From NCBI RefSeq assembly GCF_016650815.1, contig NZ_JAEKEZ010000006.1, forward strand, positions 69,501-133,500: DNA of 64,000 nt. The letters run 5' to 3'. Position 1 is the first letter of the stretch. Every line of letters begins with the position of its first letter. Source of the stretch: Pseudomonas sp. TH31 (GTDB lineage Bacteria; Pseudomonadota; Gammaproteobacteria; Pseudomonadales; Pseudomonadaceae). Positions 15,940 through 26,307 of this stretch are shown here, piece by piece. The position numbers and the translations under genes are program-made. A model generated the notes under the pieces. It saw only the letters and a list, made by a program, of their open reading frames with translations, had not been told where the DNA came from and ran no database searches.

Positions 15940-18335
15940 ATGGCAGACCGCAGCGCCCGCCTGGCCTTCATTTTGAGCCTGACCGATAAGGTCACCGCCC
16001 CGTTGGGCAAGGTGAAAATGGGCTTTTCTGACCTGGCTGAACAGAGCCAGAAGAACATCACCCAGATGGGCATCGGCCTGGGCGGGTTGGTGGGCGCTGG
16101 TATGGCCATTTCCGGCGCCCTGGAACCCGCGCTGGAGATGAATCGCGCCCTGGGCGAAGTCCGTTCGTTGAACGTGGCAGAAGATGCGTTGAACGCGCTG
16201 AATCGCAAGTCCCTGGCGTTCTCGGTTGCTTACGGCGAGAACGCCAGGGACTTTGTGGCCTCGGCGTATCACATTGAAGGGGCTATAAAGGGGCTGGTTG
16301 GCAATCAGCTGGCTACCTTCACCAATGCCAGTAACCTCTTGGCCAAGGCCACCAAGTCCGATGCGGACACCATGGGCACCTACGTCGGCACGATGTACAA
16401 CCTGTTCAAAGGCCAGGCCGACGCCATGGGGAAAGGCCAATGGGTGGAAACCTTGGCGGGCCAGACAGCCACGGCCGTCCAGCTGTTTCGCACCAGTGGC
16501 GAGCAGATCGGGGAAGCCTTCAAGGCCGCCGGCGGCCTGGCCAGCACTGCAGGTGTGAGCCTGGCGGAACAAATGGCTGTCCTGGGCACACTGGGCAGCA
16601 CCATGGACGGCGGCGAGGCTGGCGGCCTGTACAAGTCGTTTTTCGAGAACGTCAGCGGGGCATCAGAAAAACTCGGTATGTCCTTTGTCGACCAGCAGGG
16701 CAAGTTGTTGCCCATGATGGCCATCCTGGACAAGCTCAAGGGCAAGTTTGGCGATCTGTCGATTGAGGCCAACGGCAAGCAGCTGCGCGATGCCTTCGGC
16801 GGTGAAGCGGCGCGGCTGATCACCACTTTGCTGGGCGATACCGATCGCTTGAAGAACGGCATGGACCAGTTGGGTAACGTGCGCGGACTGGAAAACGCCA
16901 AGAAGATGGCCATGGACATGGTTGACCCGTGGCAACAGTTCGCCTCCGCTGTGCAGGCGCTGCGCATCGCGTTTGGTCAATCCCTAATGCCGATCCTGCA
17001 ACCACTCATGGCCAAGCTGACGGGCGTGGCCACCACCTTGACGCGCTGGTCCCAGCTATTCCCGAACATCACCCGCGTGATCAGCATCACCATGTTGACG
17101 GTGTTCGGCATTGTGGCGGCGCTGTCGTTGCTCACACTGACGGTGGGCGTGTCGAAAATGGTCTGGCTGGGCCTGGTCACCGTGTGGAAAGTTCTAACAA
17201 TGGTCGGCCTTCGCAGTATCGCCATGTTCCTTTACCACACGGTGATGACCGTGGCGTTTGTCGCGGGCCTGGTGCTGATGGTCGCGTGGATGGGGCTCGT
17301 TAAAGGCGCGATGCTGCTGTGGCAAGGGGCGATCTGGCTGGTCAACACGGCCTTACTGGCCAACCCGGTGACCTGGATCGTCCTGGGTATTGTCGCCTTG
17401 GTCGCGGTCGTGGCGGCAGCGATCGTCTACTGGGACGAGTGGACCAGCGCCCTGATGAACACCGAGGCGTTCAAGTGGGTCAGTGCCCAACTGACAGCAC
17501 TGTCTGACTGGTTTGGTTCGATGGGCGGCTGGTCAGGCATGGCAAGCGCCGCATGGGACGCCATCGTCACCATCTTTAAACAGGCCATCAATGGCTTGAT
17601 CGAGATGCTGAACAAGATCCCCGGTGTGCAAATCGACGCGGCTTTTGGCGACATGCCGGCAGCGCCAGACTTGCCCACCATCACCGCCCCGAGTGTCGAG
17701 GCACCGTTGCTGCCGCAACTGGTCAGCGGCCCCCAGCAGCCGATCCAGGCGCCGCCCCTGGTACTGGCTGCTACGTCCAAGGCACCAGCACCGGCTATGC
17801 CAACGCTCAATACCTTGCAACCACCAGCCCAAGCCCCGGCCCTGGTGTTGGCCGCAGCGCCGAAGGTTCCGGCGCCGGTCATGCCAACGCCTGCAGCTTT
17901 GCAGCCCCCAGCCCAACCGCCGGCCCTGGTAACTGCTCCGGTACCGAAAGCACCAAAGCCGATCGCTCAGCCCATGACGTTCCCGGAACTGCCGCGCAGG
18001 GTGCCGGCACTGGTGGCAATGCCAGCAGTGAAAACGCCGGCGCCGATCGGGCCGCAGCTCACCGTCTCGCAACCCATGCAACTGCCACGCCTGGTAACGG
18101 CCCCGGACCCGACCGAAAAGGCCGAGCAAAGCCAGCAACGCATCAATGGATCTGTGGCCAGCCTGTCACCTAAACGGCCCGACGCTGTGCCCGGGGCGGC
18201 CTGTTGAGCAGCATCCAGAACAACAACCAAACCCAGAACAAGGGCACGCACGTGGAGAACATCAACATTCAAACCAGCAAACCGATGAACCCGCTGGAAC
18301 TGGAAAGCATGATGGCCATGGCGGTGGGCGGATGA
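15940..18335 (+). CDS. T: Tape measure protein (P2 gpT family), likely frameshifted near its end
   Basis: The N-terminus (RLAFILSLTDKVTAPLGKVKMGFSDL) and TMYNLFKGQ / LAEQMAVLGTLGSTMDGGEAG are typical of phage tail tape measure proteins. Several membrane-type helices lie at residues about 380-510, as needed for the DNA channel in the host membrane. Residues 605-716 are four Pro/Ala-rich 28-residue repeats. The frame as written stops at 18207. Adding one base in CCCGGGG at 18190-18196 extends it to 18335 (798 residues), ending VGG and overlapping the next ATG (ATGA), so 18335 is taken as the intended end. Confidence 0.88.
17752..18087 (+). repeat. Four 28-codon Pro/Ala-rich repeats in the tape measure gene
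   Basis: Units of exactly 28 codons begin at 17752, 17836, 17920 and 18004, each with PALV or PPLV followed by a K-x-P core and a QPPAQ- or QPMQL-like end. The units differ at many positions, so the repeat is old. It forms an extended linker near the C-terminus. Confidence 0.8.
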
Positions 18336-18649
18336 GCGAGTACATCGACCTGCTGATCATCGACAACGACCTGGTACTGGACCCCTCCCGTCAGCCGTTG
18401 CTGATCGAGGACCGGGCCAGCATCGCCCAGGACATTGCGCACATGATCCGTGAAAGCGGCTTGCTGGTGACGCTGGTAGCCGAACGCAGCAAGTTGCGTC
18501 AACGCGACTGCATCCAGCAACTGGAACTGCTGGTAGAGGCCGACGAACGCCTGGTACCCGGCACTGCACTGATTAACCAGGTGCAATCCGGCCAGTACCT
18601 GGTCACGGCTAAAACTCTGAAGTTCGGTGACATCGAGGTGACGTTGTGA
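18332..18649 (+). CDS. Baseplate-associated protein (DUF2590-like)
   Basis: A 105-residue protein. ATG 18332 overlaps the inferred end of the tape measure gene. IDLLIIDNDLVLD...DRASIAQDIAHMIRESGLL resembles the DUF2590 group found at this place in HP1/K139-type phages and is reminiscent of gpW/gp25 baseplate wedge proteins (ASIAQDI...IR). It overlaps gpJ by 4 bp (GTGA). Confidence 0.75.
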   Translation: MSEYIDLLIIDNDLVLDPSRQPLLIEDRASIAQDIAHMIRESGLLVTLVAERSKLRQRDCIQQLELLVEADERLVPGTALINQVQSGQYLVTAKTLKFGDIEVTL

Positions 18650-19817
18650 GCGACGTGGATTTTAAACAGGCGCTTGCAGACGCCGGCATTCCGACCACCG
18701 AGGACGGCTTGCGCAAGGCCTGGGAAAAGGAAGTAGCCGACCAGGGCAGCAAGCTAAGCAACACCAGCGCCTATTCGCCGTTCTGGCGGTTGATCACCGC
18801 CCTGGTGACCAAGCCTGTGTTGTGGCTGATCAGCTTTATCAGTGACACAGTGCTGCCCAACTTCTTTGTGAAAACCGCTCGTGACAAGTGGCTGGACATG
18901 CTGGCCTGGGCGGTCAACACCGGGCGTAAAGGTGCGACCAAGGCCAAGGGCGTCTTGCTGTTTACGCGGAATGTCGCTGGCGGCGTGCTGGACCTACCCG
19001 CCGGCGTCCTGGTGCAATCTGCAGCGATCAACGGCCGTATCTATCAGTTGGTCACTACCCAGGCGGTCACCTTTGCTGACGGTCTGATGCAGTTGGAAGT
19101 CCCGGTAGAGGCGCAGGAAGTCGGCAGCGGCTACAACCTGGCCCCGGGTTACTACGCGATTCTCCCGGTCCCGATTGCCGGCATTGCCCAGGTGGTGAAC
19201 CCTGATGGCTGGCTGATCGCACCAGGTGCAGATCCTGAGCCAGACGATCAGCTGCGTTTGCGAGTGCGTAACCAGTTCTCGGCGGTCAACCAATGGCATA
19301 CCGACGCGGTATACCGCGCCATGATTTCCGCCTTCCCTGGCGTGCGTCCGGACGGCGTGTATTTCCTGCACGGCGCGCCCGGGGCCCAGGCAGTGCCAAT
19401 GCCTATGTGCTGTTTGACGCAGACGTGCCGGCGGCGACTTACCTGGAGCAAATCAACAGTCATATCCGTGACCAGGGCAACCATGGCCACGGTGATGATC
19501 TGTTGGTGATGGTGATGCCGGAAACCCAGCACACGGTGAGTCTGACCCTGTGGCCACGTCCGCTGTTGACCGCAGATCAGCGGGCCAAGCTGCAGGCGGA
19601 AGTAGCTCTGTTCATTCGTGCAGCCTTCCGCGAAAGCGGCACCGGCGACTATCAGCCGACGCTGACTTATCCACAGTCGCGATTCTCGTTTAGCCGCCTG
19701 GGGGAAGAACTACACCAGCAGTTCGCCGGCATCGAATCGCTGCACTTCAATAACGTCGACATCGTGTCAGAGCTGAACATTCCCAGGATTAAAAGCCTGC
19801 AGGTGGTGTTGTCATGA
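18646..19817 (+). pseudogene. J: Baseplate protein J, frame broken by one missing base
   Basis: The frame from GTG 18646 runs to about 19380 and continues in another frame to 19817 (SANAYVLFDADVPAATYLEQI...). One extra base within CCCGGGGCCC at 19378-19387 joins them into about 390 residues. The region GRKGATKAKGVLLFTRNVAGG...DLPAGVLVQSAAINGRIYQLV is the gpJ/Mu gp47 wedge signature. gpJ forms the periphery of the baseplate and bears the fibres. The gene is probably functional in the organism. Confidence 0.85.
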
Positions 19818-20338
19818 TCAAGCTCAAATTGCCGTTCTGGTTGGATGGGGTCGAACTGACCAAGCTCAAAGCTGCCAGCCAAAGGTGGTGGGAGACAGTC
19901 GAGGGTTGGTTGCAATGGCCATTGCTGCAGATGGATGCGGACACCTGCCACCTGACCATCCTCGATCTGCTGGCCTGGCAGCGGGACATCACCCGCTTCA
20001 AGGACGAGCCTGAAAGTCTGTACCGCTTGCGGGTCAAGTTCGCCTTTATCAACGCGGTCGACGCGGGCAGCGTGTCAGGGCTCAAACGCATCCTGGAGCG
20101 CCTGGGCGTGGGGTACGTCGAGATAAACGAGCGCTTGCCCGATCGTGACTGGGACGTGGTGCTGTTGCGCCTCTCCGACTCCCAGCTGTCGCAAAACCCG
20201 GAGCTGATGCGCGTGCTGATTCAGCAGTACGGCCGCACCTGTCGGCGTTACGACTTCGTGACCATCACCCCCGTATCACTGCGCATCGTCGCGGTGGACT
20301 TTAACGACGATCAGCAAACGCTGGTCGCCAGCCTGTAG
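19814..20338 (+). CDS. I: Tail protein I-like baseplate component
   Basis: A 174-residue protein overlapping gpJ by 4 bp (ATGA). It lies where P2 has gpI, between J and the fibre gene H. ILDLLAWQRDITRFKDEPESLYRLRVKFAFINA is like the conserved core of HP1-type gpI proteins (WQRDI... followed by a helical R-rich segment). It probably links the wedge to the fibre base. Confidence 0.75.
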   Translation: MIKLKLPFWLDGVELTKLKAASQRWWETVEGWLQWPLLQMDADTCHLTILDLLAWQRDITRFKDEPESLYRLRVKFAFINAVDAGSVSGLKRILERLGVGYVEINERLPDRDWDVVLLRLSDSQLSQNPELMRVLIQQYGRTCRRYDFVTITPVSLRIVAVDFNDDQQTLVASL

Positions 20339-20346
20339 GAGCCCCC

Positions 20347-22689
20347 ATGGGAGCCAGCATTACCCTTGCAGGTGAAAGCCTGATCGCGCAGAAACTTGGC
20401 GCACAACAGTCACTGATCGTCACCCGCTTTGTCCTGGCCAACGTGCCCGGGCTTGACCCCAACAAAGCGGTGGACCGGGCAACGGGCAAGCCGGCGATCG
20501 CGCAAATCGTTGGCACCTTTGACGTGACCCAGAAGGGCTTCGTGAACCCGAACCAGGTGGTTTACAGCCTGATGATCGGTAGCGATATCGGGGACTTCGA
20601 CTTTAACTGGATCGGTCTCGAAACCAGCGAAAACGTGCTGCTGGCCGTGGCTTACCTGCCGGTGCAGCAAAAGCGCCGGAACATTCCGCCCCTGCAGCTG
20701 GGCAACAACGTCACTCGCAACTTCCTGGTGGTGTTCGACGGCGCCCAGGCGCTGACCGGGATCAAGATCGATGCCAGCACCTGGCAGCATGACTTCACTG
20801 TGCGCCTGGCTGGCATCGATGAGCGCGAACGCCTGAGCAACCGCGATGTTTACGGGCGGGCCTGCTTCCAAGGCAGTGCGTTGGAGCTGGAGAAAGTAGG
20901 CAGCGCGTATCAGCTGAAACCAGGGATCGCTTATGTGGAAGGGATTCGCCTGGAGCGCAAAAGCGCGCAGCCGGTCGCAGTCCCATCAATCCCGAACAAG
21001 GCCTGGCTGGATGTCGTCCTGCAACGTGAACTGAGCGACGTTATCGGGGCGTTCCAGGTGGTGTTCGGTGACGGAAAAGTGGACTACACCGACAGTGCTG
21101 GGGCCAGGCATTACCTGGTGCCGCTTGCGGACTTGCCCAGCACAAGCGTAATCACCGACCTGCGTGCCGTGGAGCCGATCGCCAGTGAGCTGATCAAGCA
21201 CCTGGCAGCTCGCACCGGTGACTATCCGAATTTGCGTGCCCGGGGAACAAAAAAGGAAGACGTTGGCCTCGATCAGATCCCCAACGCGATTAGCGATGAT
21301 GCCAACAGCAACAAAAGCGACGTGCTGGCCACCACCAAAATGGTCAATGCGGTCCGCACGCTGCTGAACAGTGCAATCAAGGCGATCGTGGATGGCACCA
21401 CGGCCGCCGGCAAGGCCACGCAGTTGGTAACCGCTCGCACCTTTAGGTTTCGCGGCGCGGCAACCGGTAACGCCACCTTCGACGGCACTGCAGATCCGGA
21501 CATCGTGCTGACCCTGGCTGACAGCGGTGTCGCCGCTGGGGGGTATACGAAAGTCACCGTCAACGTGAAAGGTTTGGTAACGGCAGGCAGCAACCCCACC
21601 ACGCTGGGCGGCTACGGCATTACTGATGCGTACACAAGAACGGATGCCTACAACGCTTTTGTGAAACAAGGCGGTGGGATCGGCCAGTCCAGCAATAGGG
21701 TCTATATCGGCTGGTCTCCTGCCGGTCTAAAGGCTACTGTTGACGAATTAGACTTGGGACGGATCTGGAGTGAAAACAACTACAACCCTGACAGTAAAGC
21801 AGATAAAGCAACCACGCTTAGGGGTTATGGCATAACTGATGCGTACACCATTGATCAAACTAACCAACAGATCAATTACAGGGTAATTCGCGACGGGATC
21901 ACGTACGCAGGTTTCGCAAGCAATGACGTGACCCTCCCTTACTTTCGACGAGAGTCAGATGGGCAAGTTCATTACCTTCAGACAAGATTGGGTTTCACAC
22001 CCATACAACAAGGCACTGGGATCGGTCAATTAGCAAACACAGTCAAGATAGGTTGGGCAGGCAACGGCGGACTTAAGTTAACCGTGGACTCATCTGACCT
22101 GGGAAATTTTTGGTATTCAGGCAACTTTGACCCCGACAAAAAAGCTAATTGGGGTAACTCACTAGCGGCATATGGTATTACCAATGCCTACACCATGGAT
22201 CAAACCAACCAACAACTATTGCTCAGGGTAGTGGGAGATCGTGTTTCTGACGTTGGGTTTGCCAGTGGCAACCCTACTGCCCCTTACTTTCGTCATAAAG
22301 ATAATGGGCAAGTTTACTACCTACAGCCGCAGCTTGGGTTTACCCCTGTTGAGCAAGGTGGAGGTAGCAACCAATCAACAAATAAAATTCGATACGGCTG
22401 GGACGCACAAGGGAGGGGGATGCGTATTCAGGTCGACTCAACTGATATGGGCATTCAGTGGGGCGAACAAACATTTTACCGGCCCGACAGTAATAATTTT
22501 ATGCCGGTCGGAGTAACCGGCACAACAGTGCAACTTCCAGCTGGCGGTTCTTGGTGCTATTCGCTTATGCACTACTTTGCTGATGGTAGGGGTGTGACAG
22601 GAAGGAGTGGGCACGCACCAGGTGGCACTGTAATTTCATTCGGCGGCGGAACCACGATATATGGCTTCGCATGGAGATACGCACCGTGA
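20347..22689 (+). CDS. H: Tail fibre protein
   Basis: A 780-residue protein. The N-terminal 170 residues (ITLAGESLIAQKLGAQQSL...IGSDIGDFDFNWIGLE) match the baseplate-attachment domain of HP1-type fibres. The shaft has GYGITDAYT-type repeats. Two long units begin near residues 493 and 607, each reading GYGIT[D/N]AYT-DQTNQQ...LGFTP...GW; a shorter version starts near 419. The C-terminal end (SFGGGTTIYGFAWRYAP) is the likely receptor-binding tip. From about 21.65 kb the base composition drops, a sign of exchange of the tip region between phages. Confidence 0.88.
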   Translation: MGASITLAGESLIAQKLGAQQSLIVTRFVLANVPGLDPNKAVDRATGKPAIAQIVGTFDVTQKGFVNPNQVVYSLMIGSDIGDFDFNWIGLETSENVLLAVAYLPVQQKRRNIPPLQLGNNVTRNFLVVFDGAQALTGIKIDASTWQHDFTVRLAGIDERERLSNRDVYGRACFQGSALELEKVGSAYQLKPGIAYVEGIRLERKSAQPVAVPSIPNKAWLDVVLQRELSDVIGAFQVVFGDGKVDYTDSAGARHYLVPLADLPSTSVITDLRAVEPIASELIKHLAARTGDYPNLRARGTKKEDVGLDQIPNAISDDANSNKSDVLATTKMVNAVRTLLNSAIKAIVDGTTAAGKATQLVTARTFRFRGAATGNATFDGTADPDIVLTLADSGVAAGGYTKVTVNVKGLVTAGSNPTTLGGYGITDAYTRTDAYNAFVKQGGGIGQSSNRVYIGWSPAGLKATVDELDLGRIWSENNYNPDSKADKATTLRGYGITDAYTIDQTNQQINYRVIRDGITYAGFASNDVTLPYFRRESDGQVHYLQTRLGFTPIQQGTGIGQLANTVKIGWAGNGGLKLTVDSSDLGNFWYSGNFDPDKKANWGNSLAAYGITNAYTMDQTNQQLLLRVVGDRVSDVGFASGNPTAPYFRHKDNGQVYYLQPQLGFTPVEQGGGSNQSTNKIRYGWDAQGRGMRIQVDSTDMGIQWGEQTFYRPDSNNFMPVGVTGTTVQLPAGGSWCYSLMHYFADGRGVTGRSGHAPGGTVISFGGGTTIYGFAWRYAP

Positions 22690-23195
22690 CCAAAGAACCT
22701 GATACTGAAAAATCTACACAAGAGACACCAACACCACCAAGCGAACCGTCAAGTCCGGCGACCGCTAACGTAATAGTGAGCTTCAGTGACGTAGCCGTAA
22801 AAAAAGACGGAACGTATGTTGTTACTGTCGCGGGCAATCGTTGTCATGTGACCAAAGGTTACAACGCGCCGCTTTATAAGGCTGTTCGGGTTTACTTGAA
22901 GGCGGGTGGTGATTTTACGGAGTATGCAGAAGACATCATTGTCGAGTCAGATCCTTTAATGCTCGCCCGGCTGTGGGTTGAAATGAACTTACAAAAATCT
23001 GAAAGCATCGTCTCTCAGTACCGAGACGCACGCGACCTGGGCGAAGATCCTCCCATTACGCCCGACCAGTTCACCGCCTTACTGATGTGGCGCAAAGCGG
23101 TTCGCGAGTGGCCGAAGGAAAAAGATTATCCAGCAGAGTCTGGCCAGCCAAGTGTCCCTGACTGGCTAAAACCGGTGCTACAAAATGACGACTAG
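22686..23195 (+). CDS. Tail fibre assembly chaperone-like protein
   Basis: A 169-residue protein. GTG 22686 overlaps the fibre stop (GTGA) and has GGAG 9 bp upstream; ATG 22671 is also possible. The C-terminus (FTALLMWRKAVREWPKEKDYP...GQPSVPDWL) is the common ending of phage tail assembly chaperones encoded after fibre genes. The N-terminal 30 residues are Pro/Thr/Ser-rich. It probably helps fold or trimerise the fibre tip. Confidence 0.72.
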   Translation: MTKEPDTEKSTQETPTPPSEPSSPATANVIVSFSDVAVKKDGTYVVTVAGNRCHVTKGYNAPLYKAVRVYLKAGGDFTEYAEDIIVESDPLMLARLWVEMNLQKSESIVSQYRDARDLGEDPPITPDQFTALLMWRKAVREWPKEKDYPAESGQPSVPDWLKPVLQNDD

Positions 23196-24084
23196 CTGGC
23201 CACCGGTGGCGATGCGTTGGCCTGAGCAGGCCACCCAATGGATGGAACAACTGTCTGCCGCCCACACTCTGGCCAGCAGCGAACAGGCCAGCACCGCCAA
23301 GCGCCTGGCCGACCTCAACGGCAAAACCTCCACCAACCCGGGTCCAGTAGGAGGTGCTGCCCAGGGCGCGATCACCGCCGGCCGTGCCGCGCTTGCCAAT
23401 CAGATGGGCGAGGCGCCGGCATGCCTGGTGGTGACACCGTTCCAAAGCGGTATTGGCCAGGGCCGTGGCTACCAGCGTTTCCTGTCCGCACCCAACTTGC
23501 TGCAGCAGCTCGCCGGCAAACTGGTGGACGTGAGCGACACCGGCCGGCCTGACGGTCCCCAGTTCGCCCTATGCCTGATGTTCCTGGCCACTCGGTTCGA
23601 TCAGTTGGCCGAGAGCCTGGCGCGCTTCAATGCTTTGTTGCCGATGCCCGACCTGGTACGAGCAGAGCGCCGAGCGCGGCACCTGTCAAAGCTGGAAACG
23701 GAAAAGTGGGAGATTCCCAACGCCGGCGCCTTGCCTCGGTGGCAATTGCTGCCCCTGGAGCGTTGTACGGTGGTCAAGGCAGCCCAACAATCCATGGCCG
23801 GCCAGCTTTCCGTCCTGGAGAGCTACGCCGCCGATAGCTCGCCCATGGCGGATCTGTCAGCCATGGCCACGCGTAAAGCTGCTCAACAAAAGAGCCGCGA
23901 CCAGGTGCTGGCCGACCTGAAAGCGTCACTTGCCGGCGGAAGTCCAGATAGCAGCATGCGCGCGCGCCTGATCGGCCCCGGCAACGCTACCGAGCTGCGC
24001 CGTGCGCTGTTGGAAGGTGACGCCCCGGGCATGAGTGGGTTTTGTGTGCCGGCGCGCTGCTGGTGGGATCTGAACAAGGTCTGA
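23185..24084 (+). CDS. Hypothetical phage virion-associated protein
   Basis: A 299-residue protein overlapping the previous gene by 11 bp. It is helical and Ala/Gln-rich, with MRWPEQATQWMEQLSAAHTLASS near the start and WQLLPLERCTVV in the middle. No enzymatic motif is seen. Similar-sized proteins stand at this place in HP1/K139-like phages, between fibre and baseplate hub genes (recalled). Role unknown; a tail component is likely from position. Confidence 0.6.
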   Translation: MTTSWPPVAMRWPEQATQWMEQLSAAHTLASSEQASTAKRLADLNGKTSTNPGPVGGAAQGAITAGRAALANQMGEAPACLVVTPFQSGIGQGRGYQRFLSAPNLLQQLAGKLVDVSDTGRPDGPQFALCLMFLATRFDQLAESLARFNALLPMPDLVRAERRARHLSKLETEKWEIPNAGALPRWQLLPLERCTVVKAAQQSMAGQLSVLESYAADSSPMADLSAMATRKAAQQKSRDQVLADLKASLAGGSPDSSMRARLIGPGNATELRRALLEGDAPGMSGFCVPARCWWDLNKV

Positions 24085-24109
24085 GCTTTGTACGCGAGCT
24101 GGTGGGCCT

Positions 24110-24655
24110 ATGACGCTGTTACTCGATGGGCAAGAGGTACGCGGTAAGAACCTCAAGGTCACCGGCAATCTGCGCATTGAAAGTGACGATTTGTCAGGCC
24201 AAACCAGCAACACCGACAAGGGCCACAAGGGCTTTAAGCCCAAGACCCTGACCGTCACCCTGATGATTCCTTTTGTTGACCAGGTGCAACTACGCGACCT
24301 GATGCGCCTGGTGGAAGCGACCGCCGGCGGTGGCCAGCTCAAGACATATCGGATCGTCAACGACACGGCGGCGGCCTTCGGTATTCGCCAGGTGACGTTC
24401 ACCGAAGGCGTGAGCGCCCGGGAAGACGACAACCTGCGCGGCTGGCTGATCCAGTTCACGCTGTCTGAAAAACTATCTAACCCTGAAAAAGTGGAAGGGC
24501 GGCGATCGGGTAACGCAGTGAAAGCGCAATCTGGCCCCGGTGGGGCAGTCGGCGGTACCGGTGGCGACTCCACCGACGCGCCGGAGGAACTGACCGGGTT
24601 TGAAGCTACGCTGAAAAAAGTCGATACCTGGCTGGGTGGGGAGGCCAAACCATGA
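24110..24655 (+). CDS. Baseplate complex protein
   Basis: A 181-residue protein. LLLDGQEVRGKNLKVTGNLRIESDDLSGQTSNT is typical of small baseplate proteins that precede the hub in HP1-like phages. A Gly/Ser-rich linker (GPGGAVGGTGGDSTD) separates the domain from a short C-terminal helix. The 4-bp overlap with the next gene (ATGA) supports joint expression. Confidence 0.65.
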   Translation: MTLLLDGQEVRGKNLKVTGNLRIESDDLSGQTSNTDKGHKGFKPKTLTVTLMIPFVDQVQLRDLMRLVEATAGGGQLKTYRIVNDTAAAFGIRQVTFTEGVSAREDDNLRGWLIQFTLSEKLSNPEKVEGRRSGNAVKAQSGPGGAVGGTGGDSTDAPEELTGFEATLKKVDTWLGGEAKP

Positions 24656-25356
24656 AACTACACAAGGTATTGACCATTAACGGCGCCCCCTACGTCCTGG
24701 TGAAAAACGAAGTCCGACTGGATACGAAAAGCCCCGGCCGGGCCTCATTCACCATTCAGGCCAAGGCCCCGGTGAAAGGCCTGGTGACGCTCGATATCGG
24801 CTACAACGACAGCACGCTGCAGCGTCACTTTATCGGCTACGTTGAACGCTGCAGTACGTCCAGCAGCGTCCAGCAGGTCGTGTTCTGCCGCGAGCTGGCC
24901 GCGATCCTGGCCAACCCGTTGCCGCTGAACCTGCGTCACGTCGACCTGCGTGCCGTCCTGGTCGAGATCGGGCAGCACACCGGGTTGCGCTTCCGTGTGC
25001 CGGAGCAAGCCTATGCCGGTGTGAAGGCGCCATTTTTCTACAGCCTGGCTGCCGGCTATCAAGCCATGGACAGCCTAGCCCGGGTTTTCAACATCCCCGA
25101 CTTCATCTGGCAACAACAGGGTGACGGCGAAGTGTTCGTGGGCAGTTGGGCCGATAGCTTCTTTGGCGTCCGCTCGCCGCTGCAACTGCCGGTCGAGCTG
25201 TTCGACGACTACCAGGGCAACCAAAGCGCGATGATTGCAGCCCTTCCCGGGTTGCGACCAGGTGCAACGATCAACCACGGCGAGCGCATCACCAGTGTGG
25301 CCCTCGTCGACAACCAGATGGCCATCCGATGGACGACGCAATACGCCGCAGCGTAG
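24652..25356 (+). CDS. D: Baseplate hub protein (gpD/gp27-like)
   Basis: A 234-residue protein. LDTKSPGRASFTIQAKAP...LDIGYNDSTLQRHFIGYVE is the beta-rich start of gpD/gp27-type hub proteins, followed by LRAVLVEIGQHTGLRFRVP. It is shorter than P2 gpD (387 residues), but the next gene supplies the spike and may complete the hub. Overlap of 28 bp with the spike gene. Confidence 0.65.
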   Translation: MKLHKVLTINGAPYVLVKNEVRLDTKSPGRASFTIQAKAPVKGLVTLDIGYNDSTLQRHFIGYVERCSTSSSVQQVVFCRELAAILANPLPLNLRHVDLRAVLVEIGQHTGLRFRVPEQAYAGVKAPFFYSLAAGYQAMDSLARVFNIPDFIWQQQGDGEVFVGSWADSFFGVRSPLQLPVELFDDYQGNQSAMIAALPGLRPGATINHGERITSVALVDNQMAIRWTTQYAAA

Positions 25357-26300
25357 AACGACAATTTCCCGAACTCACTGGCGGATACCACCTGCCGCGC
25401 TTTGCCCGAGTTATCGCTGTGGCCGATGCCCCGGCCGGCGCCGGGATCTGCGACGACTTCCGCCCGCGCTATGCGGTCGACATCGAGATCATGGGACCGG
25501 ACGGCGAGCCAGATCCGAAACTGCCAGTCCTTGCCGGCGTGCCGTTGCCGCTGCCCACCGGTGGCGAGGAAATGGGCATTTACGCTTTCCCCGAGGAAGG
25601 CACCCAAGTTGTGGTGTGTTTTGCCTATGGCCTGCCACACAAGCCCTATATCCAAACGATCCTGCCCCACGGCCTGAGCATGCCCAGCGTGCCGAAAGGT
25701 GACCAGGTGTGGCAACACAGCGAAGCCTGCCAACAACGTGTCGACGCCGACGGTAACTGGCTACGCCAGACTGACGGCAAGATTCTGGACAAGGCTATCG
25801 AACGGGAAGTGGAAGCCATGGGTAACACTGAGCGCTTCCAGAACCACACCAGAAGCGTCGACGATCATTCAACCGAGTCAGTGGGTGGAATCAAGAAGAT
25901 CGAGGCGCTGGGCGCGCTCAAGCTGTTGTCGGGTGGATCAGCGAGCCTAGCGGCGGTGGACGATCTGCACCTGGCCACCGGACGGGACTTGAACCTTGTA
26001 GTGGGGCAAAAGTACAACGCCACGGTGGGGGGAGACATGCAGGAAATGATTCAAGGGCTACGTAAGAGCGTGGCGGCAGTCAGTCAGCGGCTGACTGCTC
26101 CCAAGACCTGGTTGGGCTCGGAAGGTGTCAACGTGCTGCAGGTGTTGTGCGACTTGATCGACCTGGTGGACCTGATGAATGCCCAAATTGCTGTACATGC
26201 TCACGTACCAGGCCAACCACCCAGTAATGCGGCGGTATTCACTCAAGCCTCCGCAACTGCCAAGCAACAAGCCGTGAAGTTGAAACCCATCACGGCCTGA
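25329..26300 (+). CDS. V: Baseplate spike protein (gpV-like)
   Basis: A 323-residue protein. The N-terminal part has an OB-fold-like region (ARVIAVADAPAGAGICDD...VPLPLPTGGEEMGIYAFPEEGTQVVV), as in gpV/gp5 spikes. The middle (SVGGIKKIEALGALKLLSGGSASLAAVDDLHLATGRDLNLVVGQKYNATVGGD) is a beta-helix-like stretch with short repeats. It would pierce the outer membrane on sheath contraction. It is the last structural gene before the minus-strand cargo genes. Confidence 0.72.
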   Translation: MDDAIRRSVERQFPELTGGYHLPRFARVIAVADAPAGAGICDDFRPRYAVDIEIMGPDGEPDPKLPVLAGVPLPLPTGGEEMGIYAFPEEGTQVVVCFAYGLPHKPYIQTILPHGLSMPSVPKGDQVWQHSEACQQRVDADGNWLRQTDGKILDKAIEREVEAMGNTERFQNHTRSVDDHSTESVGGIKKIEALGALKLLSGGSASLAAVDDLHLATGRDLNLVVGQKYNATVGGDMQEMIQGLRKSVAAVSQRLTAPKTWLGSEGVNVLQVLCDLIDLVDLMNAQIAVHAHVPGQPPSNAAVFTQASATAKQQAVKLKPITA

Positions 26301-26307
26301 TGCTGGG

